Assembly: GCF_021728395.1 (NCBI RefSeq) | Contig: NZ_JAKKCM010000006.1 | Coordinates: 186,001-250,000, forward strand | Direction: 5' to 3' | Source of the DNA: Vibrio sp. J1-1 | GTDB taxonomy: Bacteria; Pseudomonadota; Gammaproteobacteria; Enterobacterales; Vibrionaceae | Length of the DNA: 64,000 bases | Part shown: one piece after another, positions 8,818 through 17,306 of the stretch | Numbering within the stretch: position 1 is the first letter of the stretch | How the letters are laid out: every line of letters begins with the position of its first letter | Program-made: the position numbers and the translations under genes | Notes under the pieces: model-generated | Databases searched by the model: none | Told to the model about the DNA's origin: nothing | The model's input: only the letters and a program-made list of their open reading frames with translations

Positions 8818-9399
8818 ATGAAAAATTACCAACTGGTTTTAGCCTCAACCTCCCCTTTTCGCCGACAACTGCTGGAAAAACTTTCAGTACCGTTTATTTG
8901 TGTCTCACCAGACTGTGACGAAACACCGTTAGAAGACGAAAAGCCTGTAGAACTTGTCATGCGGTTAGCCGCCAATAAAGCGACTTCTTGTACAACAAAT
9001 CAGCCAAGCCTGATTGTCGGTAGCGATCAAGTTTGTGTCATTAACAATAATATCGTTGGCAAGCCACTCAATCGTGAAAATGCCATCGAGCAGCTACTGG
9101 CTCAAAGTGGCAATGTAATCACTTTTTATACAGGTCTCGCCGTACACAATACCGCTACTAACCATACCGAAGTTGGTTACGACACCTTCGAGGTTCACTT
9201 CCGGGATTTAACTCGTGAACAAATAGAACGCTATATAGATAGAGAAGAGCCTTTTTACTGCGCGGGCAGTTTCAAAAGTGAAGGCATGGGAATTTGCTTG
9301 TTTAAAAAACTTGTGGGAAAAGACCCGAACACGCTCGTGGGTCTGCCAATCATTGACTTAATTGACATGTTGCGCGTTCAAGGGCTTGATGTCCTTTAA
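8818..9399 (+). CDS. yceF: Maf-family nucleotide pyrophosphatase (YceF-like)
   Basis: Maf proteins hydrolyse non-canonical or methylated nucleoside triphosphates to monophosphates as house-cleaning enzymes; the YceF subgroup prefers 7-methyl-GTP in E. coli. The protein has 193 residues and starts with the Maf motif LASTSPFRRQLLEKL. It contains the SDQVC segment and the catalytic region CAGSFKSEGMG. The divergent location next to yceD matches the E. coli yceF-yceD arrangement, which supports the YceF subgroup over the YhdE subgroup. Substrate specificity is inferred from this. Confidence 0.92.
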   Translation: MKNYQLVLASTSPFRRQLLEKLSVPFICVSPDCDETPLEDEKPVELVMRLAANKATSCTTNQPSLIVGSDQVCVINNNIVGKPLNRENAIEQLLAQSGNVITFYTGLAVHNTATNHTEVGYDTFEVHFRDLTREQIERYIDREEPFYCAGSFKSEGMGICLFKKLVGKDPNTLVGLPIIDLIDMLRVQGLDVL

Positions 9400-9411
9400 T
9401 ACAATAGAACA

Positions 9412-9432
9412 AAGGGAGCCATTGGCTCCCTT
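9412..9432. terminator. Hairpin between convergent maf and rluC
   Basis: A 9-bp inverted repeat (AAGGGAGCC/GGCTCCCTT) has a 3-nt loop. It lies between converging genes. Neither side has a long T tract, so termination may be inefficient. Confidence 0.55.
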
Positions 9433-9454
9433 ACTTACCGCTAGAAAAATACCA

Positions 9455-10399
9455 TTACGCTTTTCTTAAACCAGCCAGTACTTTCTCTAACTTAGGTTCC
9501 ATCTTCGCGTTAATTTCCATCCATTCATCATTTGAAGGATGCTGGAACTTAATGTTAGCCGCATGAAGGAACAGCCGATCCAAACCATATTGTCCAGTGT
9601 ATGCATCAAAACGGCGGTCGCCATAACGATCATCCCAAGCGATCGGATGCCCCGTGTACTGAGTATGCACACGAATTTGGTGAGTACGCCCGGTAATTGG
9701 ACTTGCTTGAATCAGCGTTGCCTGTTCAAACTTCTCCAAGATCTTAAAGCGTGTTTCGGATGGTTTACCGTTTGGATTCACACGAACAATGCTGTTGACT
9801 TCATTTTTCAGCAGCGGCGCGTTAACCACTTTACAACTGCTTTTCCATTGCCCCATTACCAGCGCGAAGTAAAACTTCTTCACTGTTTTTGCTCGGAACT
9901 GTGCTTGCAGGTGACGAAGCGCTGAACGCTTTTTAGCCACAAGTAGAATGCCTGAGGTATCACGGTCAATACGATGCACTAGCTCAAGAAAACGTGCGTC
10001 AGGACGCAAAGCTCGAAGGGCTTCGATAGCACCAAACTTCAAGCCACTGCCACCATGAACCGCGGTCCCTGAAGGTTTGTTGAGAATGAGCATATGGTCA
10101 TCTTCAAAAATGATCATATCTTCCAGCTCTGCGACTCGATTAAGTTTAGTGCTCGGCGCTACGTCGTCTTCTTTCTTCTCCATAGTAACTGGAGGAATAC
10201 GAACCAGATCGCCCGCTTTTAGTTTGTACTCTGCTTTAATACGCTTTTTATTAACGCGTACCTCTCCCTTTCGCACGATTCTATAAATCATACTTTTAGG
10301 AATGTCTTTTAATTGGTTGCGCAAAAAGTTATCAATGCGCTGACCCGCCATGTCTTCATCGATGTCGACAAACTGGACTTTAGTTCTTATTTCGCTCAT
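9455..10399 (-). CDS. rluC: 23S rRNA pseudouridine(955/2504/2580) synthase RluC
   Basis: RluC isomerises three uridines of 23S rRNA (E. coli numbering) to pseudouridine. I place the start at the ATG at 10399, giving 314 residues (MSEIRTKVQFVDIDEDM), close to the 319 of E. coli. The longer frame adds 42 low-quality residues with no family similarity. An S4 RNA-binding domain occupies about residues 18-70. The catalytic aspartate is D145, in the motif HRIDRDTSG, and RTHQIRVH follows. The position next to rne and maf is as in E. coli. RluD-type paralogues are possible, but the neighbourhood argues for RluC. Confidence 0.93.
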   Translation of the reverse strand: MSEIRTKVQFVDIDEDMAGQRIDNFLRNQLKDIPKSMIYRIVRKGEVRVNKKRIKAEYKLKAGDLVRIPPVTMEKKEDDVAPSTKLNRVAELEDMIIFEDDHMLILNKPSGTAVHGGSGLKFGAIEALRALRPDARFLELVHRIDRDTSGILLVAKKRSALRHLQAQFRAKTVKKFYFALVMGQWKSSCKVVNAPLLKNEVNSIVRVNPNGKPSETRFKILEKFEQATLIQASPITGRTHQIRVHTQYTGHPIAWDDRYGDRRFDAYTGQYGLDRLFLHAANIKFQHPSNDEWMEINAKMEPKLEKVLAGLRKA

Positions 10400-10646
10400 G
10401 CGCGCTATTGTAAACGCAAATACCCGTGACTTCACATTATTCTTTCTGCAAAAGAAACACTTGCTAGAACAGACTGGTCTAAAATCGCCCAAGCTTTTGT
10501 TTAAATTATTAAAACTCTCTATCAAGTTTTAAGCTTGTTTTGTGTCTTCATCACTTTACATGATTCAATTGTTTAGGAAACAGCCAGTTATAAATTACAA
10601 AATTTGAATTTTGTGGCAATTTTTCTACCGATTGTATTAAAGCAGA

Positions 10647-10675
10647 TTGCTGATAGCGACGCGCACTGCTATAGT
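10647..10675 (+). promoter_or_regulatory. Probable rne promoter
   Basis: TTGCTG (10647-10652), a 17-bp spacer and TATAGT (10670-10675) give a predicted start near 10682. This predicts a leader of about 357 nt, close to the roughly 360 nt known for E. coli rne. A second TATAAT at 10701-10706 lacks a good -35. Confidence 0.65.
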
Positions 10676-10681
10676 TCACAG

Positions 10682-11038
10682 CTGCTAAGGAAGGTTTGGT
10701 TATAATTTATTCACTACCATTCATTACTCCTCAAGCAGTGTGAGTAGAACGTTGAACGTCAGGTGCTGCAGTTGGCGTAAGACACCTTGAATTCAACACA
10801 CTTGCCGCCCTACTCCTCGCATATTCACGTTGAGTACCTACCGCCCAAATAGCGGGTCACAAGTCTGCGTTTCCGACAGAAACCTAAAGAGATTTGTGAT
10901 AACTGAAGTGCCCTAGAGCATCCCCTTCCAGCCGGGAGGCTGCAAAATATAAGTCATGGGATCAGGCACCGTGGAAAGCGACCAAACAGTGGCAAGTCGA
11001 CAAGAAAGATATAAAAGAAAAGACAACGAGAATTTTCA
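10682..11038 (+). promoter_or_regulatory. rne 5' leader (rne5-type autoregulatory UTR)
   Basis: This is the long untranslated region ahead of rne; the rest of the 10400-10646 gap shows no gene. In enterobacteria the rne leader folds into hairpins that let RNase E cleave its own mRNA (Rfam rne5). Here several short GC-rich inverted repeats are present, for example around 10940-10960, and an A-rich stretch precedes the ATG. No convincing open frame exists inside. Homology to rne5 rests on position and length, not on an alignment. Confidence 0.65.
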
Positions 11039-14000
11039 ATGAAAAGAATGTTAATTAACGCAACTCAAAAAGAAGAGTTGCGTGTCGCTCTGGTTGATGG
11101 CCAGCGACTTTTCGATCTTGATATCGAGAGTCCGGGACATGAATCTAAAAAAGCGAATATCTACAAAGGACGTATCACACGTATTGAACCAAGCTTAGAA
11201 GCCGCATTTGTTGATTACGGATCTGAGCGTCACGGTTTCCTCCCTCTCAAAGAAATTGCCCGCGAATATTTCCCAGAAGGTTACACATACCAAGGCCGTC
11301 CAAGCATTAAGGAAGTGCTGACCGAAGGCCAGGAAGTAATCGTACAAGTGGAAAAAGAGGAACGTGGTAGCAAGGGCGCAGCTCTGACTACTTTCATTTC
11401 TCTAGCAGGTAGCTACCTTGTTCTTATGCCTAACAACCCTCGTGCTGGTGGTATTTCTCGCCGTATCGAAGGTGACGAGCGTACTCAACTAAAAGCTGCA
11501 CTCAGCACATTAGAACTGCCACAAGGCATGGGTCTGATCGTGCGTACAGCAGGTGTTGGTAAGAGTGCAGAAGAACTTGAATGGGATTTAAACGTTCTAC
11601 TGAACCATTGGGGAGCGATTAAAGGTGCAGCAGATTCCAACCCTGCTCCATTCCTGATCCACCAGGAAAGTAACGTTATTGTTCGCGCAATCCGTGACTA
11701 TTTACGTCGTGATATTGGTGAAATCCTTATCGATAGCAACACCATTTATGAGCGTGCAAAAGCGCACATTCAATTGGTTCGCCCGGATTTTATTAACCGT
11801 GTTAAGAAATACGACGGTGAAGTGCCACTGTTCAGCCACTACCAAATTGAAAGTCAGATTGAATCGGCTTTCCAACGTGAAGTGCGCCTGCCATCTGGTG
11901 GCTCAATTGTTATCGACCCAACAGAAGCACTGACTTCTATCGATATCAACTCAGCTCGCGCAACTAAGGGTGGTGATATCGAAGAGACCGCACTTAACAC
12001 TAACTTAGAAGCAGCCGATGAGATTGCTCGTCAGCTACGTCTACGTGACCTAGGTGGTCTGGTTGTTATCGACTTTATCGATATGACGCCTGTTCGCCAC
12101 CAGCGTGAGGTAGAAAACCGCCTACGTGAAGCCGTTCGTTTAGACCGTGCTCGCGTACAAATTGGCCGTATCTCTCGTTTTGGTCTGCTAGAAATGTCTC
12201 GTCAGCGTTTGAGCCCTTCTCTTGCGGAAGCGAGCCACCACATCTGTCCACGTTGTAGTGGTACGGGTGTTGTCCGTGACAACGAATCTTTAGCACTTTC
12301 TGTTCTTCGTTTAATCGAAGAAGAAGCACTGAAAGACAATACCGCACAAGTATTGGCGGTAGTCCCAGTACCAATCGCCTCTTACCTATTGAACGAAAAA
12401 CGCCGCTCAGTTAACCACATCGAACGCATTCAAGAAGTGCAAATTACGGTAGTTCCTAACTCTGATATGGAAACACCGCACTTCGAAGTGATTCGTGTCC
12501 GTGAAGGCGAAGAGTTTGACCTAATTTCTTACCTACTTCCTAAGAAACTGGAAGCGCTTAAAGAAGCGGAAGGTAAGGAACCAGTAGAAACAGATATCAA
12601 GCCGAAGCGACTAGAAGAGCCAGTACTTAAAGGCTTTGCTGCACCTTCACAATCAGCACCAGCTCCAGCTCCAGCTTCTAAACCAGCACCAGTGGCGAAG
12701 AAGAAAGAAAGCGAAGAGGTGAAGAAAGAAGTCACACCAGGCCTATTTAGCCGTCTGTTTAAAGCACTTGGTAGTTTCTTATTCGGTGGTTCTCAAGAAG
12801 TAAAAGAAGAGCCGAAACCACAAGAAGAGCCAAAACCAAGCCGCGACAATAAGCGTAACAAGCGAGATCGTAACGATCGTCGTCGTAGCAACAGCAACCA
12901 ACGTGATAACCGTGACAGCCGCGATAACCGTCGCCGTCGTAAACCTCGCGATGAACAAGCTACTGAGCAGAACGATACTCAGCAGCAACAAGCAACTGGC
13001 AATAAACAGCAAAATCGTAACCAGAAGCGTAAGCCTAAAGCTCCACAAGCAGAAAAAGCTCAAGAGCAAAAAGTGAACGCAAAAGTAGCAGAAAAAGGTC
13101 TACAGCTTGCAGCAGAAGCGCGCTCTGAAGAAAAACCAGAAAGCAGCAAAGCGAAGCCAAGCGCTAAAGCAGAAAAAGTTAAAGAACGTCGCCAACGTCG
13201 TAAACTAAACAAATCTGTTCGTGTTAAAGATCAGCAGGCTGCTGTCCAAGCTGAAGAAACTCTGGTTAAGGCTGCAGAATCGGTTGAAGCTCCAGTTGAG
13301 AAATCAGTCGTAGAGGCAGTAGAAACTCAGCAAGAAAACAAACAAGCAGAGTCAAAACAACGTCGTAATCGTCGTTCACCACGCCACCTTCGTGCAAGTG
13401 GTCAACGCCGTCGTCGTGGTCGCGATCGTCGCCCTAACCCATTCCGCCTACGCAAAGGTGGTGTTGCCTCTCCTGAGATGGCAATGGGTAAAGTGATGCC
13501 ACGTTACATTCCAAAACCAGCGCCTAAGAAGGAAGAGCGAGTTAAGGAAGAAGCAGCAGTCGCAGCAGTACCGACAATGCAAGGTGGTTTCGCTTGCCCA
13601 GAGATGGCGATGGGTAAAGTAATTATCCGCCGTGATGTGCCAGCCGTCGCAGAGCCTAAACCTCAAGAAGAGGTAAAAGTCGAAGCCCCTGTCACCGAAC
13701 CAGTGATTGCTGAACCAGCTGTTGTAGAACAAGCACCAGCAACGCCAATCGTAGAAGCAAATGAGGCACCAGTTGGCGACGCGACTGAAGCAACAGTTGA
13801 AGCTTCAGTAACAGAGCAACCTGCAGAGCCAGTAGTTGAAACTGTTGCTGAAACGACTGAAACTGTAGAAGAGGTGAAAACGCCTGTTCCTGCTGAAGTT
13901 AAAGAGCCAATCCTAGATGTGTTTAAAGCGGTCACTAAGCCAAACGCAAGTGCACCAATGACAAAAGCACCGGGACCTCAGGAGCTACGTGAGATTGAAG

Positions 14001-14107
14001 TGACTGCAGCACCATTTAAAGCGGAACGCTATCAGCCTAAAGGCGCAGGTAGTCAAGTAGCGAAAAACAGTGCTTCTGCGGAGATGACTAAACCAAACTT
14101 TAGCTAG
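11039..14107 (+). CDS. rne: Ribonuclease E
   Basis: RNase E is the endonuclease scaffold of the RNA degradosome on the inner membrane. It has 1022 residues. The N-terminal half is catalytic: an S1 domain around residues 35-125, the DNase I-like region, then the Zn-link CPRC (Cys403, Cys406). The C-terminal half is low-complexity. It contains an amphipathic membrane-targeting segment ([17 protein letters not shown], about 567-584) and arginine-rich RNA-binding tracts (about 600-645 and 775-805). It also has two copies of a PEMAMGKV motif (about 808 and 850), an acidic Pro/Val/Glu tract, and a terminal block ([18 protein letters not shown]) resembling the PNPase-binding tail. The start follows a purine-rich leader with no strong SD. 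Confidence 0.97.
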   Translation: MKRMLINATQKEELRVALVDGQRLFDLDIESPGHESKKANIYKGRITRIEPSLEAAFVDYGSERHGFLPLKEIAREYFPEGYTYQGRPSIKEVLTEGQEVIVQVEKEERGSKGAALTTFISLAGSYLVLMPNNPRAGGISRRIEGDERTQLKAALSTLELPQGMGLIVRTAGVGKSAEELEWDLNVLLNHWGAIKGAADSNPAPFLIHQESNVIVRAIRDYLRRDIGEILIDSNTIYERAKAHIQLVRPDFINRVKKYDGEVPLFSHYQIESQIESAFQREVRLPSGGSIVIDPTEALTSIDINSARATKGGDIEETALNTNLEAADEIARQLRLRDLGGLVVIDFIDMTPVRHQREVENRLREAVRLDRARVQIGRISRFGLLEMSRQRLSPSLAEASHHICPRCSGTGVVRDNESLALSVLRLIEEEALKDNTAQVLAVVPVPIASYLLNEKRRSVNHIERIQEVQITVVPNSDMETPHFEVIRVREGEEFDLISYLLPKKLEALKEAEGKEPVETDIKPKRLEEPVLKGFAAPSQSAPAPAPASKPAPVAKKKESEEVKKEVTPGLFSRLFKALGSFLFGGSQEVKEEPKPQEEPKPSRDNKRNKRDRNDRRRSNSNQRDNRDSRDNRRRRKPRDEQATEQNDTQQQQATGNKQQNRNQKRKPKAPQAEKAQEQKVNAKVAEKGLQLAAEARSEEKPESSKAKPSAKAEKVKERRQRRKLNKSVRVKDQQAAVQAEETLVKAAESVEAPVEKSVVEAVETQQENKQAESKQRRNRRSPRHLRASGQRRRRGRDRRPNPFRLRKGGVASPEMAMGKVMPRYIPKPAPKKEERVKEEAAVAAVPTMQGGFACPEMAMGKVIIRRDVPAVAEPKPQEEVKVEAPVTEPVIAEPAVVEQAPATPIVEANEAPVGDATEATVEASVTEQPAEPVVETVAETTETVEEVKTPVPAEVKEPILDVFKAVTKPNASAPMTKAPGPQELREIEVTAAPFKAERYQPKGAGSQVAKNSASAEMTKPNFS

Positions 14108-14428
14108 TTTGAACGAGTAATAGTCTGAAACGCAAAATAAAGGCTGCCTTTTGGCAGCCTTTTTATTGGGTACTGATTTGCTCTAATTCTTCATATCAAT
14201 ATCAACGAATGATCACATATATAGGTCATTATTCGTATCATTCTTGAACTTAATCACACTTTTCGGTAGCATTCGCCGACTAAAGTTTTCGACACCATTC
14301 TGATGCTGCTCTTTTATTACTACGGTTTACACTGATTGAGTGAGCTCTAAATTCATCTTTTCAGTGGCTTGTGCAAATACGAATATGTGTCGGGATAAAC
14401 TCACCTCAACGAGAACTTAAAAACAAAC
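14108..14428. other. Intergenic region rne-sulP
   Basis: It holds the rne terminator at its left end. A 7-bp inverted repeat GAATGAT/ATCATTC, about 37 bp across, lies near 14207-14243. I recognise no promoter with confidence and no small gene here. Confidence 0.5.
14140..14167 (+). terminator. Rho-independent terminator of rne
   Basis: The arms AAGGCTGCC and GGCAGCCTT form a 9-bp stem with a TTTT loop, followed by TTTTTATT. It lies 30 bp after the rne stop. Confidence 0.9.
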
Positions 14429-15988
14429 ATGTTCGAATTTCCGCAATTTTCAAAGCACTCTGTAAAAAATGACGTGCTCTCAGGTTTGACCGTAGCGTTA
14501 GCATTGGTTCCTGAAGCAGTCGCATTCGCATTCGTTGCTGGTGTAGACCCAATGGTTGGTCTTTACGCTGCATTTATCGTTGGCTTGATCACTTCTATCT
14601 TTGGTGGTCGTCCAGGCATGATTTCCGGTGCAACAGGCGCAATGGCCGTTGTAATGGTATCTCTTGTTGCTAGTCACGGCGTTCAATACTTATTCGCAGC
14701 CATTATGCTCGCGGGTATTCTTCAGGTTGCCGCTGGACTGTTCAAGTTAGGTAAATTTATCCGAATCGTACCGCACCCAGTGATGATCGGCTTCGTAAAC
14801 GGCTTGGCGATCGTTATCTTCTTGGCTCAACTTGGCCAATTTAAAGCGCCTGACATCAACGGCATTTTGACTTGGTTACCACAAGATCAGATGATGCTAA
14901 TGCTTGGTTTGGTTGCACTAACAATGGCAATCATTCACTTCTTACCTAAAATTACAACGGCAGTACCATCTTCGCTGGTAGCTATCGTAACGGTTACCGC
15001 GCTAGTGGTTGGTTTAGATCTTGAAACCCGTACCGTAGTTGACTTTTTACGTACAATGTCTGGTGATGAAGCGGCGACGCTAGCTGGCTCTCTGCCAACA
15101 TTCTCTATTCCAATGGTGCCATTAACACTGGAAACACTACAGATCATCCTTCCTTACGCCATTATCCTTGCTGCTATCGGTCTGATTGAGTCTCTACTGA
15201 CTCTGACAGTATTGGATGAGATGACAAATACACGCGGCCAATCTAACCGTGAATGTATTGGTCAAGGTATGGCTAACATGACTTGTTCAGTATTCGGTGC
15301 TATGGGTGGTTGTGCGATGATTGGTCAATCGATGATCAACGTAAACTCAGGTGGTCGTGGTCGCCTTTCTGGTATCGTTGCGGCCGTCGCTTTGTTGATG
15401 TTTATCCTGTTCGCATCTTCGCTAATCGAAATGATTCCTCTTGCAGCACTTGTTGGTGTGATGTTTATGGTTGTAATCGGTACATTCGAATGGGCGACAT
15501 TTAAACTGGCTCGCCGCGTACCAAAACAGGACTTCTTCGTTATCTTACTGGTAACTGTGGTGACTGTACTTACAGACCTTGCTGTTGCAGTAGGTGTTGG
15601 TGTGGTCGCGTCTGCCCTAATGTTTGCTTGGCAGCATGCTAAGCACATCTACGCTGACACGTGCCTGAATGAAGAAGGTTCAAAAGAATACAAAATCCAC
15701 GGCCCTATCTTCTTTGGTTCTGCTGCGAACTTCCTTGAATTGTTCAACGCACAAGAAGACCCGAAAGATGTCATCGTCGACTTTGCTGACTCACGAGTTA
15801 CTGACCACTCAGCGATTGAAGCAATTGAGACCTTGGCAGAGCGTTACGCCGTTTTGGGCAAGACACTTCATTTACGCCACTTGAGCCAAGATTGCCGTAA
15901 ACTTCTCGACAAAGCAGGCAGTCTGGTCGAAATCAATGTCAAAGAAGACCCTAGCTACAAAGTTGCAACTGACTTGCTAGCCGGGTAA
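14429..15988 (+). CDS. SulP family inorganic anion transporter with STAS domain
   Basis: SulP proteins move sulfate, bicarbonate or other anions across the inner membrane. The 519-residue protein has about ten to twelve membrane segments from residue 13 to about 395 and a C-terminal cytoplasmic STAS domain (about 410-515). Family motifs include [27 protein letters not shown] near the N-terminus and [26 protein letters not shown] around residue 275. The transported anion cannot be read from sequence; some marine SulP proteins are bicarbonate importers, so bicarbonate or sulfate are both plausible. The gene stands alone, with a terminator directly behind it. Confidence 0.88.
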   Translation: MFEFPQFSKHSVKNDVLSGLTVALALVPEAVAFAFVAGVDPMVGLYAAFIVGLITSIFGGRPGMISGATGAMAVVMVSLVASHGVQYLFAAIMLAGILQVAAGLFKLGKFIRIVPHPVMIGFVNGLAIVIFLAQLGQFKAPDINGILTWLPQDQMMLMLGLVALTMAIIHFLPKITTAVPSSLVAIVTVTALVVGLDLETRTVVDFLRTMSGDEAATLAGSLPTFSIPMVPLTLETLQIILPYAIILAAIGLIESLLTLTVLDEMTNTRGQSNRECIGQGMANMTCSVFGAMGGCAMIGQSMINVNSGGRGRLSGIVAAVALLMFILFASSLIEMIPLAALVGVMFMVVIGTFEWATFKLARRVPKQDFFVILLVTVVTVLTDLAVAVGVGVVASALMFAWQHAKHIYADTCLNEEGSKEYKIHGPIFFGSAANFLELFNAQEDPKDVIVDFADSRVTDHSAIEAIETLAERYAVLGKTLHLRHLSQDCRKLLDKAGSLVEINVKEDPSYKVATDLLAG

Positions 15989-16010
15989 TACAATTCGAAG
16001 ATAAATAGGT

Positions 16011-16042
16011 AAAGGGATGAGTCAAACTCATCCCTTTTTTAT
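16011..16042. terminator. Terminator between sulP and the convergent phosphatase gene
   Basis: A 12-bp perfect stem (AAAGGGATGAGT/ACTCATCCCTTT) with a CAA loop is followed on the plus strand by TTTATTT. On the minus strand the downstream sequence is weaker (ACCTATTT). Confidence 0.88.
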
Positions 16043-16061
16043 TTGGCTGGGTATTTAGAAG

Positions 16062-16511
16062 TTACAACTTCTTCAAAATGACTTCTGCCGCCTCTTCAAT
16101 TAGATCCAATACCAACTCAAAACCATCTCCTCCTCCGTAGTATGGGTCCGGAATTTCGTCATAGCTGGAATCAGAGTGACTGAGAAACAAAGTGATTTTA
16201 TGGCGGTGCTCAGCAGGACAAATATCAAAAAGATCGGCTAAATTGGCTTTGTCTGCCGCCAGTACCATATCAAAGTACTCAAAGTCGTCACTTTTTACCT
16301 GACGCGCTCGCATGCCTTTAAAAGAATATCCTCGCTGTTTTCCTGCCAACATAGCCCGAGAGTCGGGAGGATTACCTGCGTGATAACCAATAGTCCCTGC
16401 AGAATCAACCTCTACCGTAACACCAAGCTTGTTTGCTTTCGCTCTGAGTACCGCTTCCCCTGTGGGAGAGCGACAAATATTTCCCATACAAACAACGAGT
16501 ATTCTCTTCAT
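16062..16511 (-). CDS. Low-molecular-weight protein-tyrosine phosphatase
   Basis: This cytoplasmic enzyme of 149 residues belongs to the LMW-PTP family. The phosphate-binding loop C8-M-G-N-I-C-R14-S is at the N-terminus (CX5R) and the general-acid motif IPDPYYGG lies near residue 117, as expected. Such proteins often act with a bacterial tyrosine kinase in capsule synthesis (Wzb/Wzc type), but no kinase or polysaccharide gene is adjacent here, so this looks like a stand-alone phosphatase with unknown targets. The ATG at 16511 has a CAGGGAAT upstream. It is transcribed divergently from the cobalamin gene. Confidence 0.92.
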   Translation of the reverse strand: MKRILVVCMGNICRSPTGEAVLRAKANKLGVTVEVDSAGTIGYHAGNPPDSRAMLAGKQRGYSFKGMRARQVKSDDFEYFDMVLAADKANLADLFDICPAEHRHKITLFLSHSDSSYDEIPDPYYGGGDGFELVLDLIEEAAEVILKKL

Positions 16512-16632
16512 TTTATTCCCTGAATTATCGGTGGTTTTTCTGAATCACTTGTTGATCTATCATAGCGACATAATACGACTAACCCAAGCTCATGCGACGC
16601 CTGGGTGTAATAAAAGGAATTGAGGTACTAAT

Positions 16633-17238
16633 ATGTCTATCGAAGAAAATAAAGAAGCCCGTCACAAGGCTCGCCAACAGAAAGTGAAAGAACAGGTAGA
16701 CGCTAAAATCGCTGCCGCGCAGGAAGAAAAGGGCTTGCTCCTAATTATTACAGGAAATGGCAAAGGTAAATCCACGTCAGGCTTTGGCACTATTGCTCGT
16801 GCCGTAGGACATGGTTTGAATTGCGCTGTTGCCCAATTTATTAAAGGCACTTGGGATAACGGTGAACGTAACCTACTTGAGAAATTAGGCGTTGAGTTTC
16901 AAGTTATGGCGACGGGCTTTACCTGGGAGACTCAAAACAAATCGGCAGATACAGAAGCGGCACAATTGGTCTGGCAAGAATGTAAGCGCATGCTGCAAGA
17001 CGAATCTCTTGATGTGGTTCTGTTCGACGAACTGACTTACATGGTCAGTTATGGCTACATAGATTTAGATGAAGTTGTAGAAGCACTCAACAATCGCCCT
17101 AAAATGCAGTCTGTTGTCATCACAGGCCGCGGTGCGCATCGTACACTGATTGAAATGGCCGACACCGTCTCTGAGGTGAAAAACGTCAAGCACGCTTTCG
17201 AGTCCGGCGTAAAAGCCTTGAAAGGTGTGGATTGGTAA
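16633..17238 (+). CDS. cobO: Cob(I)alamin adenosyltransferase (CobO/BtuR)
   Basis: This enzyme transfers the adenosyl group of ATP to cob(I)alamin or cobinamide, giving coenzyme B12 forms. The 201 residues match the CobA/CobO/BtuR family. The unusual P-loop GNGKGKST lies at residues 41-48, and FDELTYMVSYGY and the C-terminal VKHAFESGVKALKGVDW are conserved. The ATG is preceded by GAGG at a good distance. No other B12 gene is nearby, so the likely role is adenosylating salvaged corrinoids. Confidence 0.94.
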   Translation: MSIEENKEARHKARQQKVKEQVDAKIAAAQEEKGLLLIITGNGKGKSTSGFGTIARAVGHGLNCAVAQFIKGTWDNGERNLLEKLGVEFQVMATGFTWETQNKSADTEAAQLVWQECKRMLQDESLDVVLFDELTYMVSYGYIDLDEVVEALNNRPKMQSVVITGRGAHRTLIEMADTVSEVKNVKHAFESGVKALKGVDW

Positions 17239-17258
17239 TTTGAAGACTTTCCTTTAGG

Positions 17259-17291
17259 AATCAAAAAGGGTTGGCGAAGTGCCAACCCTTT
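17259..17291 (-). terminator. Terminator of the AsmA-family gene
   Basis: An 11-bp stem (AAAGGGTTGGC/GCCAACCCTTT) with a 5-nt loop is followed on the minus strand by TTTTTGATT. On the plus strand it may also end cobO, but without a T tract. Confidence 0.8.
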
Positions 17292-17306
17292 GCATATCAA
17301 CGGAGG

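Noticed and set aside
12075-12374. Antisense frames of 90-100 codons across rne
   Set aside because: They are shadows of the rne reading frame with no independent start signals and compositionally odd proteins.
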